The notes under the pieces are model-generated. The model saw nothing but the letters and a program-made list of their open reading frames with translations, did not search any database and was not told the DNA's origin. Source: Streptomyces antibioticus (GTDB lineage: Bacteria > Actinomycetota > Actinomycetes > Streptomycetales > Streptomycetaceae). Taken from it: DNA of 64,000 nucleotides. Made by a program: the position numbers and the translations under genes. This document shows positions 45,601-53,009 of this stretch, one piece after another. The DNA lies in NCBI RefSeq assembly GCF_002019855.1, contig NZ_CM007717.1, positions 3,040,645 to 3,104,644 on the forward strand, read 5' to 3'. Numbering within the stretch: the stretch's first letter is position 1; each line of letters starts with the position of its first letter.

Positions 45601-46658
45601 TGGCCGTCGTCCGAACAGGGCTTGTAGCGGCGCTCGATGTAACCAGGGTCGTAGGAGAAGCCCTCACCGATCCAGGAGCCCTGGTTGTTGGTGGCCGACG
45701 TGCGGCCGTCCGCCGACTGGGAGGAGTAGCCGAGGCCGACGGTCGGCGTCAGACCGCCCGGCGTCGGCACCGAACGGAAAGGATAGTTCCAGTTGAAGGC
45801 GCCGGAGGAGGTGGCGACGCTCCAACTGGAGGAGGGGGCGAGCGCCGTCGCCTTGTAGGTGCCCTGCGCGCCGGACGGTCCGGCCGCGACCGCGACCAGG
45901 GAGGCCGTGGCGCCCGCCATGGTGGAGACGCCCTCGGCGGAGGCCGGGGCGGCGGTCACGTCGGCGGAGAGGGTGCCCGTCTCGACGTCGTTGACCGTCG
46001 GCAGCACCTTGGGCTGCTCGGGGCAGTCCTTGCTGCCGGGCTGGGCGATCGTGGCACAGGCGGGGAGCCGGACCAGCCGCAGACGGGAGCCGTAGGAGCC
46101 GCCGAAGCCCTCGGCGAACTCCGAGTAGTCGACGGTCAGGCGTACCGTGCCGGCCCGGTCCGCGCCGTCCGCGCGCTGGACACCGAGGAGTGCGCCGGCG
46201 CCGAGCTTCGCGGCGCGGGCCGGGTCGAGGACGTCGACCCGGACCTTGCCGACCGGCTGCGCGGCCTTGGCCTCCGCCTTTGCCTTGGTCCCTGCCTTCG
46301 TCTTCGTCTTCGTCTTCGTCTGAGCCTCGGTGACCGTGACCGGCAGGCCGCCGGCCTCCGCGGTGGCGCCGATCTTCAGTTCGGTGCCGCCTTGCCTGGG
46401 CCACACCGCCTTGTCGAGGCCCTTGACCGCGGCCTTGCGCGCCGGGTCGGAGGGGCGGGACTTCGCTTTCGCCGAGGACCCCTTGGCAGGATCCCCGTCG
46501 TCCTGGACACCGGGGCGGCTGGTGCGGCCCCGGTTCCCGTCGTCGAGCGCCAATGCCTGGACCGAGGACGCGGACAGCGCGAGCGTGAGCCCGAGCACTG
46601 TCGCGGCCAACGCCGGTCGGGGCATGCGGCGGCTCAATGAGCGGCCACGGAGGAACAT
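39660..46658 (-). CDS. Secreted RHS/YD-repeat polymorphic toxin with Hint domain
   Basis: 2332 residues. A signal peptide (ALAATVLGLTLALSASSVQA, about 16-35) and a Lys/Thr-rich linker (TKTKTKTKAGTKAKAEAKA) lead into the RHS shell. YD-repeats (e.g. YDALGR-like YDGLGRTTAQ, YDELDRPVAVWD) run to the RHS core with GAREYDAAIGKFISVDP and NNSPVTHADPSG (about 1835-1877). A helical, partly hydrophobic linker follows. At about 2054-2199 a Hint domain begins CHSFLPGTKVLLADG and ends LLVHNC, an autocleavage site. The tip (about 2200-2332) has His in AGHATIKVE and Cys in SNSCVTYC, an order seen in permuted papain-like enzymes. ATG 46658 has AGGAAG upstream. Likely a surface-exported, contact- or release-dependent toxin; activity is inferred. 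Confidence 0.9.
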   Translation of the reverse strand: MFLRGRSLSRRMPRPALAATVLGLTLALSASSVQALALDDGNRGRTSRPGVQDDGDPAKGSSAKAKSRPSDPARKAAVKGLDKAVWPRQGGTELKIGATAEAGGLPVTVTEAQTKTKTKTKAGTKAKAEAKAAQPVGKVRVDVLDPARAAKLGAGALLGVQRADGADRAGTVRLTVDYSEFAEGFGGSYGSRLRLVRLPACATIAQPGSKDCPEQPKVLPTVNDVETGTLSADVTAAPASAEGVSTMAGATASLVAVAAGPSGAQGTYKATALAPSSSWSVATSSGAFNWNYPFRSVPTPGGLTPTVGLGYSSQSADGRTSATNNQGSWIGEGFSYDPGYIERRYKPCSDDGHDNSGEQCWAFENATVMLNGSAGELVKDDTTGKWHMSSDDGSKVERLTGATNGDEGSADDKGEHWKITTSDGTEYWFGLNRLPGWASGNEETNSVWTAPVFGDDSGEPCYNSTFTSAHCKQAWRWSLDYVKDTHGNVMSYFYDRETNFYALNGKTDVNGTSYDRGGWLKRIDYGQRDGQVYAAKAPARIVFDTAERCLPTADFDCAESKRTKANAAKWPDVPVDQECKSGTKCTSPVQTFFTTKRLTSVVTQMRKDATSYSDVDAWLFTHLFTDNGDDSKTLWLSKIEHEGRAGTPAVKLPSVDLFGEQLANRVDAIGDNIAPFHRFRLSMVLSETGAQLDVTYAATDCTKASLPKPGESTKRCYPVKWAPPGYVEPITDWFHKYVVSAVIETDRTGGSDSMVTRYDYQGDAAWRKAKPDGITDAKYLTWGGWQGYGKVKVTSGTSDVQKTRVDYTFMQGMDGDKDPDGGTRSVKVKDSTGAEYTDDEEFTGHQLEAATYDGTKLISKSIQTPWKHYSATQTRSWGTTRAVIVRGQTGRGFNLQSDGSWLETKSTTSYDTSNGTGRVLTVDDLGDVSTAKDDTCTRTTYADNTAKNILSLPARSEAVSVKCSATPDRKTQVLADERTSYDNLAFGAAPTKGDATKTERLTSHNGTTGTYQVTGATTYDAYGRPLTQKDAKQIGTTDETKTVYAETNGLLTKTTVTNALGHATVTDYAPAWGMSKGQTDPNGKRTDLAYDAMGRLTSVWLPDRASTQTPSIKYGYTVRKDKVTSIKTEKIENDGSYGAEYQLYDSMLRARQIQTEGPDGTRMVADTWYDGTGNVRKTNATYNASGAASDELLLVSNGQVGAQSLLEYDGLGRTTAQIFAVSGAEQWRTKTSYDGELTHVDPPVGGVPTTTVTNGQGNVAEIRHYRGSAPGVGVPYDATKYTYTTRGLLETVTDAKNNVWRYEYDQLGRQRKAVDPDAGTSRTEYDELDRPVAVWDGRDKKTSTVYDKLGRVVSTWQGDAGTGTRLTETRYDKAGWLGQAYGFLSYLSPTEYFATAVQSMDEFYRPLKTAYQIPASQGSLAGTHVYTTTYNRDGTVQSAGLPAVGGLPAEALTYTYDGLQRPMTMTGSTPYVTNTVYSGKSLVQQLELSTGSGKKVWQTYNYEKGTDRLTRSVTDVYGATAPAKDARYSYDQAGNVLSIADTANSAVPDVQCFAYDARQRLQDAWTPTATAAGAAGSGTRGSTVPVEGGGPTACDSAAGTSALGGPAPYWKSYETDAIGNRVSETVHDTGLDTAKNITRGYEYGGAGVKGDGPHQVTKVTEKTPTGDRQSAYEYDDAGNTTRRTIGGDAQDLLWNDQGKLSEVTEASGSKTTYLYDGSGNRLVRKDPTGTTVYLPGTELKLSADGTKTEATRYYDYAGQAVAVRTTGKVSFIASDHHGTGELAIDSATGAVSQRRFDPFGVERGAKTGVWPGEKGYVGGTVDASTGLIHLGAREYDAAIGKFISVDPVIDYTQPQQINGYAYANNSPVTHADPSGMIIPECREGLIECRGGVPYFPKTETEKAQSDVDQASRNVTQAQGQQSAAKQRIKSAGKALVKIARDILGVDAALDCISTGDVGACGETLLNIAGSFAGGLAGKILAKYGAPWNWAKGIKLAKRVTGLVGDLIGGAKSLWKANKAVGKARAGLAKATDKLADARKKAAEALKKRKKTAEEPECHSFLPGTKVLLADGTTKPIEKVKPGDKVVTTARKSSKTTVREVAGTIVTEDDKHFSDLTVKVASGQKDTLVATVTHPFWVESEQAWIKAGDLKPGMTLHTPSGTEVELVANRHFDRHQRTHDLTITGIHAYYVLAGATPLLVHNCDGTATVTWDDDAGHATIKVELDDGRAPLETEQVIDAPAGVEDYTGYDTSAQVVSEAAGPNTKQLTFRLPNARGAIKAQLKSLNADLGPYSYGSNSCVTYCVGILREGGVDIPAGRAGAARLARMAREMGG

Positions 46659-46677
46659 CCGTCAACTTCCTGATCGT

Positions 46678-46729
46678 AGGGAGGAGATGAGGAGAGGAGG
46701 TGAGGAGGTGAGGAGAGGGAGGGAGAGAG
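46678..46729. repeat. Homopurine/homopyrimidine tract in the RHS leader
   Basis: 52 bp of almost pure G/A on the plus strand (three T interruptions at 46688, 46701 and 46709) built from GAGGAG and GGTGAGGA units. On the RHS sense strand it is C/T-rich and lies 20-70 bases before the start codon. It is likely prone to slippage and non-B DNA. Confidence 0.85.
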
Positions 46730-46740
46730 CGGGGACAGAT

Positions 46741-46767
46741 GTGCCGGGCCTTGAAGGGGCCCGGCAC
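46741..46767 (-). terminator. Hairpin between the LamG and RHS genes
   Basis: GTGCCGGGCC (46741-46750) pairs with GGCCCGGCAC (46758-46767), starting 20 bases past the LamG stop. It suggests that RHS transcription starts anew or needs read-through. Confidence 0.75.
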
Positions 46768-46787
46768 ACCTGTTCATTGACGATCCG

Positions 46788-49700
46788 TCACATGTCCGGT
46801 ACGGCCGTCAGTGCGGCCATCTGCTGCACCGCGATCGCGTCCGCCGCACCGCTGTAGACGCGGACCTCGTCGATGGCGCCGGCGAAGTACTCGCTCGCGC
46901 CGCGCAGCGAACGGCCCACCTGGAGACCGCCCGTGGCGGACCACAGGGTCGTGTCCTTGCCGTAGGCACCGGCGACGAGCTGCCCCTCGACGTACAGCCG
47001 GAGGGAGTTGGCGAAGGCGTCGTAGACCACCGCGAGGTGCTGCCCGGAGCCGCCGGTGTCGGGCAGTGCCTGGTCGTCGGTGAAGGTGACGATCTCGGGT
47101 GCAGCGACGTCCGTCTTGGCGACCGCCAGCTCCCACTGGCCGGTGGCGGCCTGGTAACGCACCTGGAGACGGTTGGCGTTGGCGCCCGGCAGGGACAGCA
47201 CCGTCTGCGACTTCTCCGGGTCCAGCGAGGTGAGCTGGGCGCGGGCGGTCACCGTGAAGCTGCTGTTGCCGGGGACCGGGGCGGTGGCGGTGGACGCGTA
47301 GTCCCCGTCGCCGTCCAGGACCAGGTTGCCGTCGCCGACCAGGGCGGCGGTGTCGAACAGCGGGTCGGCAGGGCGGTAGATGGAGGCGTTGCCCGCGAGG
47401 GTCAGCGCCTGCCCGCCGCCGGTGTCCGCCGAGGCGCCGCCGGTGGCGTCGTCGAGCTGCCAGTAGCCCTTGCGCAGCGGCTTGACCGTCATCAGCTCGG
47501 CCACCTGGGTGGACGGCAGGACCCGGTCGAAGACGCGGACCTCGGCGAGGTCACCGGTGAAGTGGTCGCGGTAGCCGCTCTTGGCCGTGGACCGGCCGAT
47601 CTGGAGCGGACCGTACGACTTCCAGGCCGAACGCCGGGCGGACGAGCCCTTCAGGTCCTTGTTGACGTAGAGCTGGAGCTGCGGGCCGCCGGCCTTCTGG
47701 GCGTCGTAGACGCCGGTCAGCAGCACCCACTGGTCCTTGACCGGGGTGACGCCGGTGGAGACAGCCTTCCACTCACCGAGCGAGTCCACGTCGTCGACCG
47801 GGACGGAGAACTTCCAGGTCCCCGCGGACGCGTCGTAGCCGAGGGTGAAACCGGGCTCGCCGGTGCCGTCCTGACTGACGACCGCCATGTTCCTGCCCAG
47901 CGAGGTGGGCCGCACCCAGGCGCTGACGCTGAAGCTCTTCGACGTGTCGAGCACGGTCTCGCTCGCGTCGAGGTAGGACTCCGAACTGCCGTCGAAACGC
48001 GCCGCCTTGTCGACCTTGCCGCCGGGTCCCTCCGCACCGAAGGTGACGGCGGTACCGGCGGTCGCCGAGAACTGGCCGCCCTCGTCGTGCGCCTCGGTGT
48101 CCCCGGCCGGGTCGGCCAGGTTCCACTGGGCGACGACCGGCTTGCCCTCGCTGACCAGGAAGTCGTAGAGGGTGCTGCTGGCGTGGGTGGCCTTGTCGAT
48201 CGCGACGACTTCGAGCACCTGGCGCCCGGCACGGGTCGGCATCCACTGCACGGAGACCGAACCGCCCGGCTTGGACGGGGTGAGGGTGGTCATCGCGGCG
48301 CCGTTGAAGGAGTACTGGTACTTCACGACGTCGGTGTCCGGGATGGAGTCGTTCGGGTTCGGCGCGATGGAGAAGGTGCCGTAGGTGCCGACGCCGTCGT
48401 GGTAGACGGTGTCCGACGGGTACTGCTTCGACAGGACGAGCGGCTTGCCCGGCCAGGTCTTGTCGTAGGTGAACTCGCAGCGCTGCGGGGTGTCGCCGTC
48501 GTAGCTCCATGGGCCGTAGCCGTCACCGTCGTAGGCGCGGGCGCTCCAGTAGATGGTGGTGTTCTGCGGGATCGACGACTTCACGGTGTGCGTGAACTTG
48601 GTGCCGGTCGTCGGGGAGAGCCAGTCGGGGGTGAGATACGTGTACGAACCGGGTTTGGTCCCGCCCCACTCGACCTTGAACTCGACCTTGACCTTGTCGG
48701 TCTGGCCGTTGCCGTGATCGGGGTCGCTCGCGATGGCCTGGAGCTTCGGCGGCACGTCGGTGGTGGCCCGGTTGGCGCCCCACTTGCAGACGCCGCCGGG
48801 GTCCGTGGACATGTCCGACGTCTTGATCTGGCGCGGGAGGTTGTTGTACTTCACCGACAGATACGCGTTGCCGCAGATCCGCTTCCACTCCGCGAACCGC
48901 GACTCGTCGGCGGCGCGCAGACCCAGCGTCATGCTGTTCCAGCCGCCCGACGCGGCCGTCTTGATCTCACTGGTCAGCTCACCGCTCGCGCCGCTCTCGA
49001 AGTGCAGGTTGGCCTGGCTGGAGCAGGAGGTCGGCGAGATCGCCTTGTCGACGGTCTGGAGGTAGTCGTCCCAGTCGTCCTTGGTGTTCGACCAGTTGCT
49101 GGACGACGAGAGGCTGTAGTTGGCGCCGCCGATCCGGTAGAGCTGGATGGGCTCGGCGGTCGGGGAGGCGCTGTAGATGTGCTCGACGCGCGCCGAGAAC
49201 GTCGCGCCCAGGATCTGCTTCCCCTTGTAGAAGGACAGCGGCATCGTGAACATCACGCGACGCACGCCGACACCATTGCAGGACACCGGGTTGTAGTCCG
49301 TCGGGCACTTACCGACGCCCGCGCTGCCCGAGTACTTCCAGTCCTGCTCGCTCGGCATCCCCGACATGACGCCGGTCCACGAAGTACGCGAAGTGGTGCG
49401 CTGGATCGGGTCGATGACGACGGGGAAGACCGTGCCCTCGCCCTGGAGCAGCTTCTGATCGGGGACGAGGGTGAGCTTGTCCTTGCCGACCTCGACGCCG
49501 AGGGGGGCCACGCGGCCGCCGCCGCCCGGGCCTTCGAGGGCGGGTTCCGGAGCGGCCTGGGGACCGGAAGTCGTGGAGACGGCGGCGGACTTCAGCGCCT
49601 TGGCGACGGCCTTCGGACCCTGCTTCCTCGAAGCGGACTCCTCGACCGCGGCCGAGTCCCACATCGCCGGCTTGCCCGCCTCGAACACCGTGCCGCCGAC

Positions 49701-50417
49701 CACCGCGTCCTCCGCGACGATCGCGCCCGTGGCATCCTCGGCGACCTTCAGACCGTCCGTATTCATCCCCAGATCGACCTTGGCCAGCCGCGAATCCGCC
49801 GCCGCCTCGGGCGTCTTGACCACCAGCAGATGACCGAACCCGTCCGCCTCCGCACGGACGGTCAGATCGACGCCGGGCAGGACCTCGGCGTAGGTGGCGG
49901 TGTCGCCGTCGACCTTCGGTGCGGGCAGGTCCCCGTACGGCCAGGTCAGCGCGAACTCCCGGCCCGCCCGCCGCATCGTCACGAACGGCTCGCCCGCCTC
50001 ACCGCCGGAGAAGGCGAGGTCGACGGTCGCGGCCTTCGGGCCCCAACTGCCGTCGGGGTGCTCGACCAGCGTGGCGTCCACGTCGACCCACTTGCCGGAC
50101 CGCACGGTACGGACGGGTTCGGTGTACTCGCGGGCGGTGAAGGTGCCGTCGGGCTCGGCGAAGATCTCCCTGCGCTCGGTGCGCAGTCCGACGACCTCCT
50201 TGCGCTTGCCGCTGTCCTTGGCGGCGGCGAGGGCCTGCTGCTCGGTCACCAGCGGCTGATCGGCGGCGACCGGCGCGGGGCCGTCCTGGCCGGCGCCGTA
50301 CGGGAGGGCCGCCGCACCGGCCACCACCGCGCCGGTGACGACCGCGGCGACGGCGGCACGCAGCACGAGGCCGCGCCGGATCGGTCGCCGTATCGGTCTG
50401 TGTCTGTCTGCGGACAC
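46788..50417 (-). CDS. Secreted LamG-domain protein
   Basis: About 1209 residues. A twin-Arg-rich n-region and hydrophobic stretch (LVLRAAVAAVVTGAVVAGAAAL) form a signal peptide or anchor. The N-terminal 350 residues match the region common to Streptomyces RHS partners (VDVDATLVEHPDGSWGPKAATVDLAF). A DNRLxx-type middle with Fn3-like parts follows. Two LamG jellyroll domains lie at about 790-965 (AARFDGSSESYLDA, FSVSAWVRPTSLG) and 1010-1205 (LVLDGDGDYASTA, FAGAIDEVRVYSG). LamG domains bind glycans or surface proteins. GTG 50417 has GGAG nine bases upstream; ATG 50441 is the alternative. Directly upstream of the RHS toxin on the same strand; probably a partner in surface display or adhesion. 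Confidence 0.88.
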   Translation of the reverse strand: MSADRHRPIRRPIRRGLVLRAAVAAVVTGAVVAGAAALPYGAGQDGPAPVAADQPLVTEQQALAAAKDSGKRKEVVGLRTERREIFAEPDGTFTAREYTEPVRTVRSGKWVDVDATLVEHPDGSWGPKAATVDLAFSGGEAGEPFVTMRRAGREFALTWPYGDLPAPKVDGDTATYAEVLPGVDLTVRAEADGFGHLLVVKTPEAAADSRLAKVDLGMNTDGLKVAEDATGAIVAEDAVVGGTVFEAGKPAMWDSAAVEESASRKQGPKAVAKALKSAAVSTTSGPQAAPEPALEGPGGGGRVAPLGVEVGKDKLTLVPDQKLLQGEGTVFPVVIDPIQRTTSRTSWTGVMSGMPSEQDWKYSGSAGVGKCPTDYNPVSCNGVGVRRVMFTMPLSFYKGKQILGATFSARVEHIYSASPTAEPIQLYRIGGANYSLSSSSNWSNTKDDWDDYLQTVDKAISPTSCSSQANLHFESGASGELTSEIKTAASGGWNSMTLGLRAADESRFAEWKRICGNAYLSVKYNNLPRQIKTSDMSTDPGGVCKWGANRATTDVPPKLQAIASDPDHGNGQTDKVKVEFKVEWGGTKPGSYTYLTPDWLSPTTGTKFTHTVKSSIPQNTTIYWSARAYDGDGYGPWSYDGDTPQRCEFTYDKTWPGKPLVLSKQYPSDTVYHDGVGTYGTFSIAPNPNDSIPDTDVVKYQYSFNGAAMTTLTPSKPGGSVSVQWMPTRAGRQVLEVVAIDKATHASSTLYDFLVSEGKPVVAQWNLADPAGDTEAHDEGGQFSATAGTAVTFGAEGPGGKVDKAARFDGSSESYLDASETVLDTSKSFSVSAWVRPTSLGRNMAVVSQDGTGEPGFTLGYDASAGTWKFSVPVDDVDSLGEWKAVSTGVTPVKDQWVLLTGVYDAQKAGGPQLQLYVNKDLKGSSARRSAWKSYGPLQIGRSTAKSGYRDHFTGDLAEVRVFDRVLPSTQVAELMTVKPLRKGYWQLDDATGGASADTGGGQALTLAGNASIYRPADPLFDTAALVGDGNLVLDGDGDYASTATAPVPGNSSFTVTARAQLTSLDPEKSQTVLSLPGANANRLQVRYQAATGQWELAVAKTDVAAPEIVTFTDDQALPDTGGSGQHLAVVYDAFANSLRLYVEGQLVAGAYGKDTTLWSATGGLQVGRSLRGASEYFAGAIDEVRVYSGAADAIAVQQMAALTAVPDM

Positions 50418-50476
50418 GGGTCCACTCTCCAGTCGGTTCATGTCTGTCTCACGAGGGCGGGGGCACGGCACGGCCA

Positions 50477-50501
50477 CCGGCCCCCTCTTGTCGGGGGCCG
50501 G
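50477..50501 (-). terminator. Hairpin between the FG-GAP and LamG genes
   Basis: CCGGCCCCC (50477-50485) pairs with GGGGGCCGG (50493-50501) around a 7-base loop, 33 bases past the FG-GAP stop. Confidence 0.7.
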
Positions 50502-50533
50502 GCCGATGCCGATGCCGTACGGGGTCCGGTCCG

Positions 50534-52075
50534 TCAGCGGACGGTCGCGCCGAAGGCGACGCCGGTCGCCGGGATGCCGCCCTCGCCGGGCTTGAACGTC
50601 ACCGTCGGGGCGCCGCCGGAGGCGACGTTCCACGGGAAGCCGTGGACCGCGCGGCCCTCGGCGGGGCCGTAGGGCATGCCGACGTAGAGGACGGACGGGG
50701 TCGCGGCCAGGGAGAGACCGGCGAGCTGGCGCGGCGCCGGGACGCCCGGGACGCCGTAGCCGGGGTCGATCCACTGGTCGGAGGCGCCGGCCGGGCCGAC
50801 CAGCGGGACGATCTGGACGCCGCCCTTCTCCGCGTGCTCCTCGGAGGACTCCTCGCCGGGGACGCCGATGGCGAGCCGTGTCGTGGTGCCCGTGGAGACG
50901 GCGTTCGGGGAGGTGTTGACGGCGGCGAGCCGCTTGCCGAAGAAGTCGCCGGGATCGGACTCCTGGTCGACGTCGGCGGAGTTCTGGTCGATCCAGGCGG
51001 TCTCGGTGAACGAGCCCGCGGCCGAGACGCGGAAGACCTGGACGGCGCCCGCGTCGACGGTGGTCGAGAGGTCCTCGCCGGGAACGCCGACGGCGAGGAG
51101 CGACTCGGTGGTGGAGGTGGCGCCGGAGGCGCGGTACGGGACCATCGCGAGGGCGGCGCCGAACTGGTCGCCGACCTCCTCGGCGCCGCCGATCACGTCC
51201 TGGTCCTGCGCCATCCCGGCCGTGGGCTTGGGGTAGCCGGAGGTGAGGGCGTGGGTGAACAGGGCCACGCCGCCCGCGAACGGGACGGTGCCGACGGCCT
51301 CGCCGGGGGCGCCGACCGCGAAGTGGGTCGGGGTGGCGGCGATGGTGGAGCCGAAGCGGTCGTCCTGCTCGGCCGCGCCGGGGATGGCACCCGCGGTCTC
51401 GGTGTCCTGGCCGTTCATGGTCACCGTCATCGCGGTGCCGCTGACGTAGTAGAAGGCGCCCGCGTCGTCGATGGTGCCGAGGGACTCGCCGGGGCTGCCG
51501 ATGATGAGGTACGGCTGACCGGCCGAGGTCTTGCCGGCCGCGACGGCGTAGCCGACCCAGTCGTCGGCCTCGGGGCCGCCGCCGAGGGCCTTGCCCTCGC
51601 CCTGGTAGAACTCGCGGACCGGCTTGGTGCCCGCGTTGATCCCGCTGGTGGAGCCGAAGACGACATGGACGGCGCCGGAGTCGGGATTGGTGCCGATGTC
51701 CTCGTACGGCGAGCCGAGGACGAGGTCGCTGCACCCGTCGAGGTCGGCGTCGTAGACGGCCATCGCGTAGCCGTACCGGTCGCCCGGCTCGGGGACGCCG
51801 GGGATGTTCTCCAGGGACTGGGTGAGCGTCACCTGTCCCTTGCCGCCGCCGTAGACGACGTACACGGCACCCGCCTCGGCGACGCCGGCGTCGGCCGCCT
51901 CCGGGTCGGCGATCACGGTGTCGCGTAAGCCGTCACCGTTGAAGTCCGACTCGACACCCGAGGGACACGCCACGGCGGCCGCGGCCGGCGTGACCCCGGC
52001 CCCGATCCCCCAGGCGATCAACGCCCCCGACACCACCGCGGCAGCACTGTGCCGCCAACGCCAAGTTTTCCCCAC
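50534..52075 (-). CDS. Secreted FG-GAP repeat (integrin-alpha-like) beta-propeller protein
   Basis: About 513 residues. The signal peptide (SAAAVVSGALIAWGIGAGVTPAAA) is cleaved near AAAVACPSG. The rest is a seven-bladed propeller of FG-GAP repeats; several blades show the Ca-binding loop pattern DFNGDGLRD, DADLDGCSD and the GxPGE turn (VGAPGEAVG, VGVPGEDLS, IGVPGEESS). GTG 52075 was chosen for signal-peptide length; its ribosome binding site is weak. Such proteins are found beside RHS/LamG genes in Streptomyces and probably bind ligands outside the cell. It is the first gene of the FG-GAP, LamG, RHS, immunity array. It is divergent from the acetyltransferase gene across a 286-bp, relatively AT-rich gap. 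Confidence 0.88.
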   Translation of the reverse strand: MGKTWRWRHSAAAVVSGALIAWGIGAGVTPAAAAVACPSGVESDFNGDGLRDTVIADPEAADAGVAEAGAVYVVYGGGKGQVTLTQSLENIPGVPEPGDRYGYAMAVYDADLDGCSDLVLGSPYEDIGTNPDSGAVHVVFGSTSGINAGTKPVREFYQGEGKALGGGPEADDWVGYAVAAGKTSAGQPYLIIGSPGESLGTIDDAGAFYYVSGTAMTVTMNGQDTETAGAIPGAAEQDDRFGSTIAATPTHFAVGAPGEAVGTVPFAGGVALFTHALTSGYPKPTAGMAQDQDVIGGAEEVGDQFGAALAMVPYRASGATSTTESLLAVGVPGEDLSTTVDAGAVQVFRVSAAGSFTETAWIDQNSADVDQESDPGDFFGKRLAAVNTSPNAVSTGTTTRLAIGVPGEESSEEHAEKGGVQIVPLVGPAGASDQWIDPGYGVPGVPAPRQLAGLSLAATPSVLYVGMPYGPAEGRAVHGFPWNVASGGAPTVTFKPGEGGIPATGVAFGATVR

Positions 52076-52361
52076 CGTGAACTCAGCCTCGCCCCGTTGG
52101 TCAAGAAAGAACCGACAAACAAACGCCAAAGATCATCTCGACGGTGACGCGTACATGCAAGAGATTGTTCAACTGGGAACCCATGACATGGATCACAGAT
52201 TCGCCACAACGGGCGCACAGATATGGACAGTTGACGAAGTTCCCGAGCCGCCCCAGCCGCCGCGCCGCGCACCGCATTCCCCTCCGCCCCGCCACCCCTC
52301 CGCGCGATTCCCCGGGCCCCGTATGCTCACCGGGCGAACCCAGACACCGGAAGGCGAAGAA

Positions 52362-52964
52362 GTGAACTACAGGGTCCAGCCCAGCGCGCAGGTCGACGGG
52401 AGTGCCGAGATCGGTGCCGGCAGCAGTGTCTGGGACCTCGCGCAGATCCGTGAGGGCGCGCGCCTCGGTGAGGGGTGTGTGATCGGCCGGGGTGCGTACG
52501 TCGGCTCGGGCGTGCGGATGGGCGACAACTGCAAGCTCCAGAACTACGCGCTCGTCTACGAGCCCGCCGAGCTGGGTGACGGTGTCTTCATCGGCCCGGC
52601 GGTCGTCCTCACCAACGACCACAACCCGCGTTCCGTGGACCCCGACGGCAAGCAGAAGCGCGGCGGCGACTGGGAGGCCGTCGGCGTCAAGATCTCCGAC
52701 GGGGCGTCGATCGGCGCCCGCGCCGTGTGCGTCGCGCCGATCACCATCGGCCGCTGGGCGATGATCGCCGCGGGCGCCGTCGTCACCAAGGACGTCCCCG
52801 ACTTCGCCCTCGTCGTCGGCGTCCCCGCCCGCCGCATCGGCTGGGTCGGCCGCGCCGGCGTCCGCCTCACCGAGCACACCGACGAGCCCGGCGTCTGGGA
52901 ATGCCCCCAGACGGGCGAGCTGTACGACGAGAAGGACGGCGTCCTGACGGAACGCGCCGTCTGA
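52362..52964 (+). CDS. Hexapeptide-repeat N-acetyltransferase (WbpD-like)
   Basis: 200 residues forming a left-handed beta-helix: VQPSAQVDGSAEIGAGSSVWDLAQI, then coils such as LGEGCVIGRGAYVGSGVRMGDNCKLQNYALVYEPAELGDGVF. NDHNPRSVD holds the likely catalytic His/Asp region, as in WbpD/WlbB. These enzymes acetylate the 3-amino group of UDP-GlcNAc(3NH2)A using acetyl-CoA. GTG 52362 has GGAAGG upstream; a -10-like TATGCT lies at 52322-52327. It starts a two-gene plus-strand unit with the OafA-type gene, while its presumed pathway partners lie on the minus strand at 55.5-62.2 kb. The last 30 residues (WECPQTGELYDEKDG) are a typical family tail. Confidence 0.9.
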   Translation: MNYRVQPSAQVDGSAEIGAGSSVWDLAQIREGARLGEGCVIGRGAYVGSGVRMGDNCKLQNYALVYEPAELGDGVFIGPAVVLTNDHNPRSVDPDGKQKRGGDWEAVGVKISDGASIGARAVCVAPITIGRWAMIAAGAVVTKDVPDFALVVGVPARRIGWVGRAGVRLTEHTDEPGVWECPQTGELYDEKDGVLTERAV

Positions 52965-53009
52965 CCGGCACCGCACCACACGCCGAGGACCACGAAGAAT
53001 GGATGAGCA

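Noticed and set aside
50442..51734. Upstream extension of the LamG gene frame
   Set aside because: It overlaps the FG-GAP gene and lacks a signal peptide; the LamG start with signal peptide lies at 50417 or 50441.
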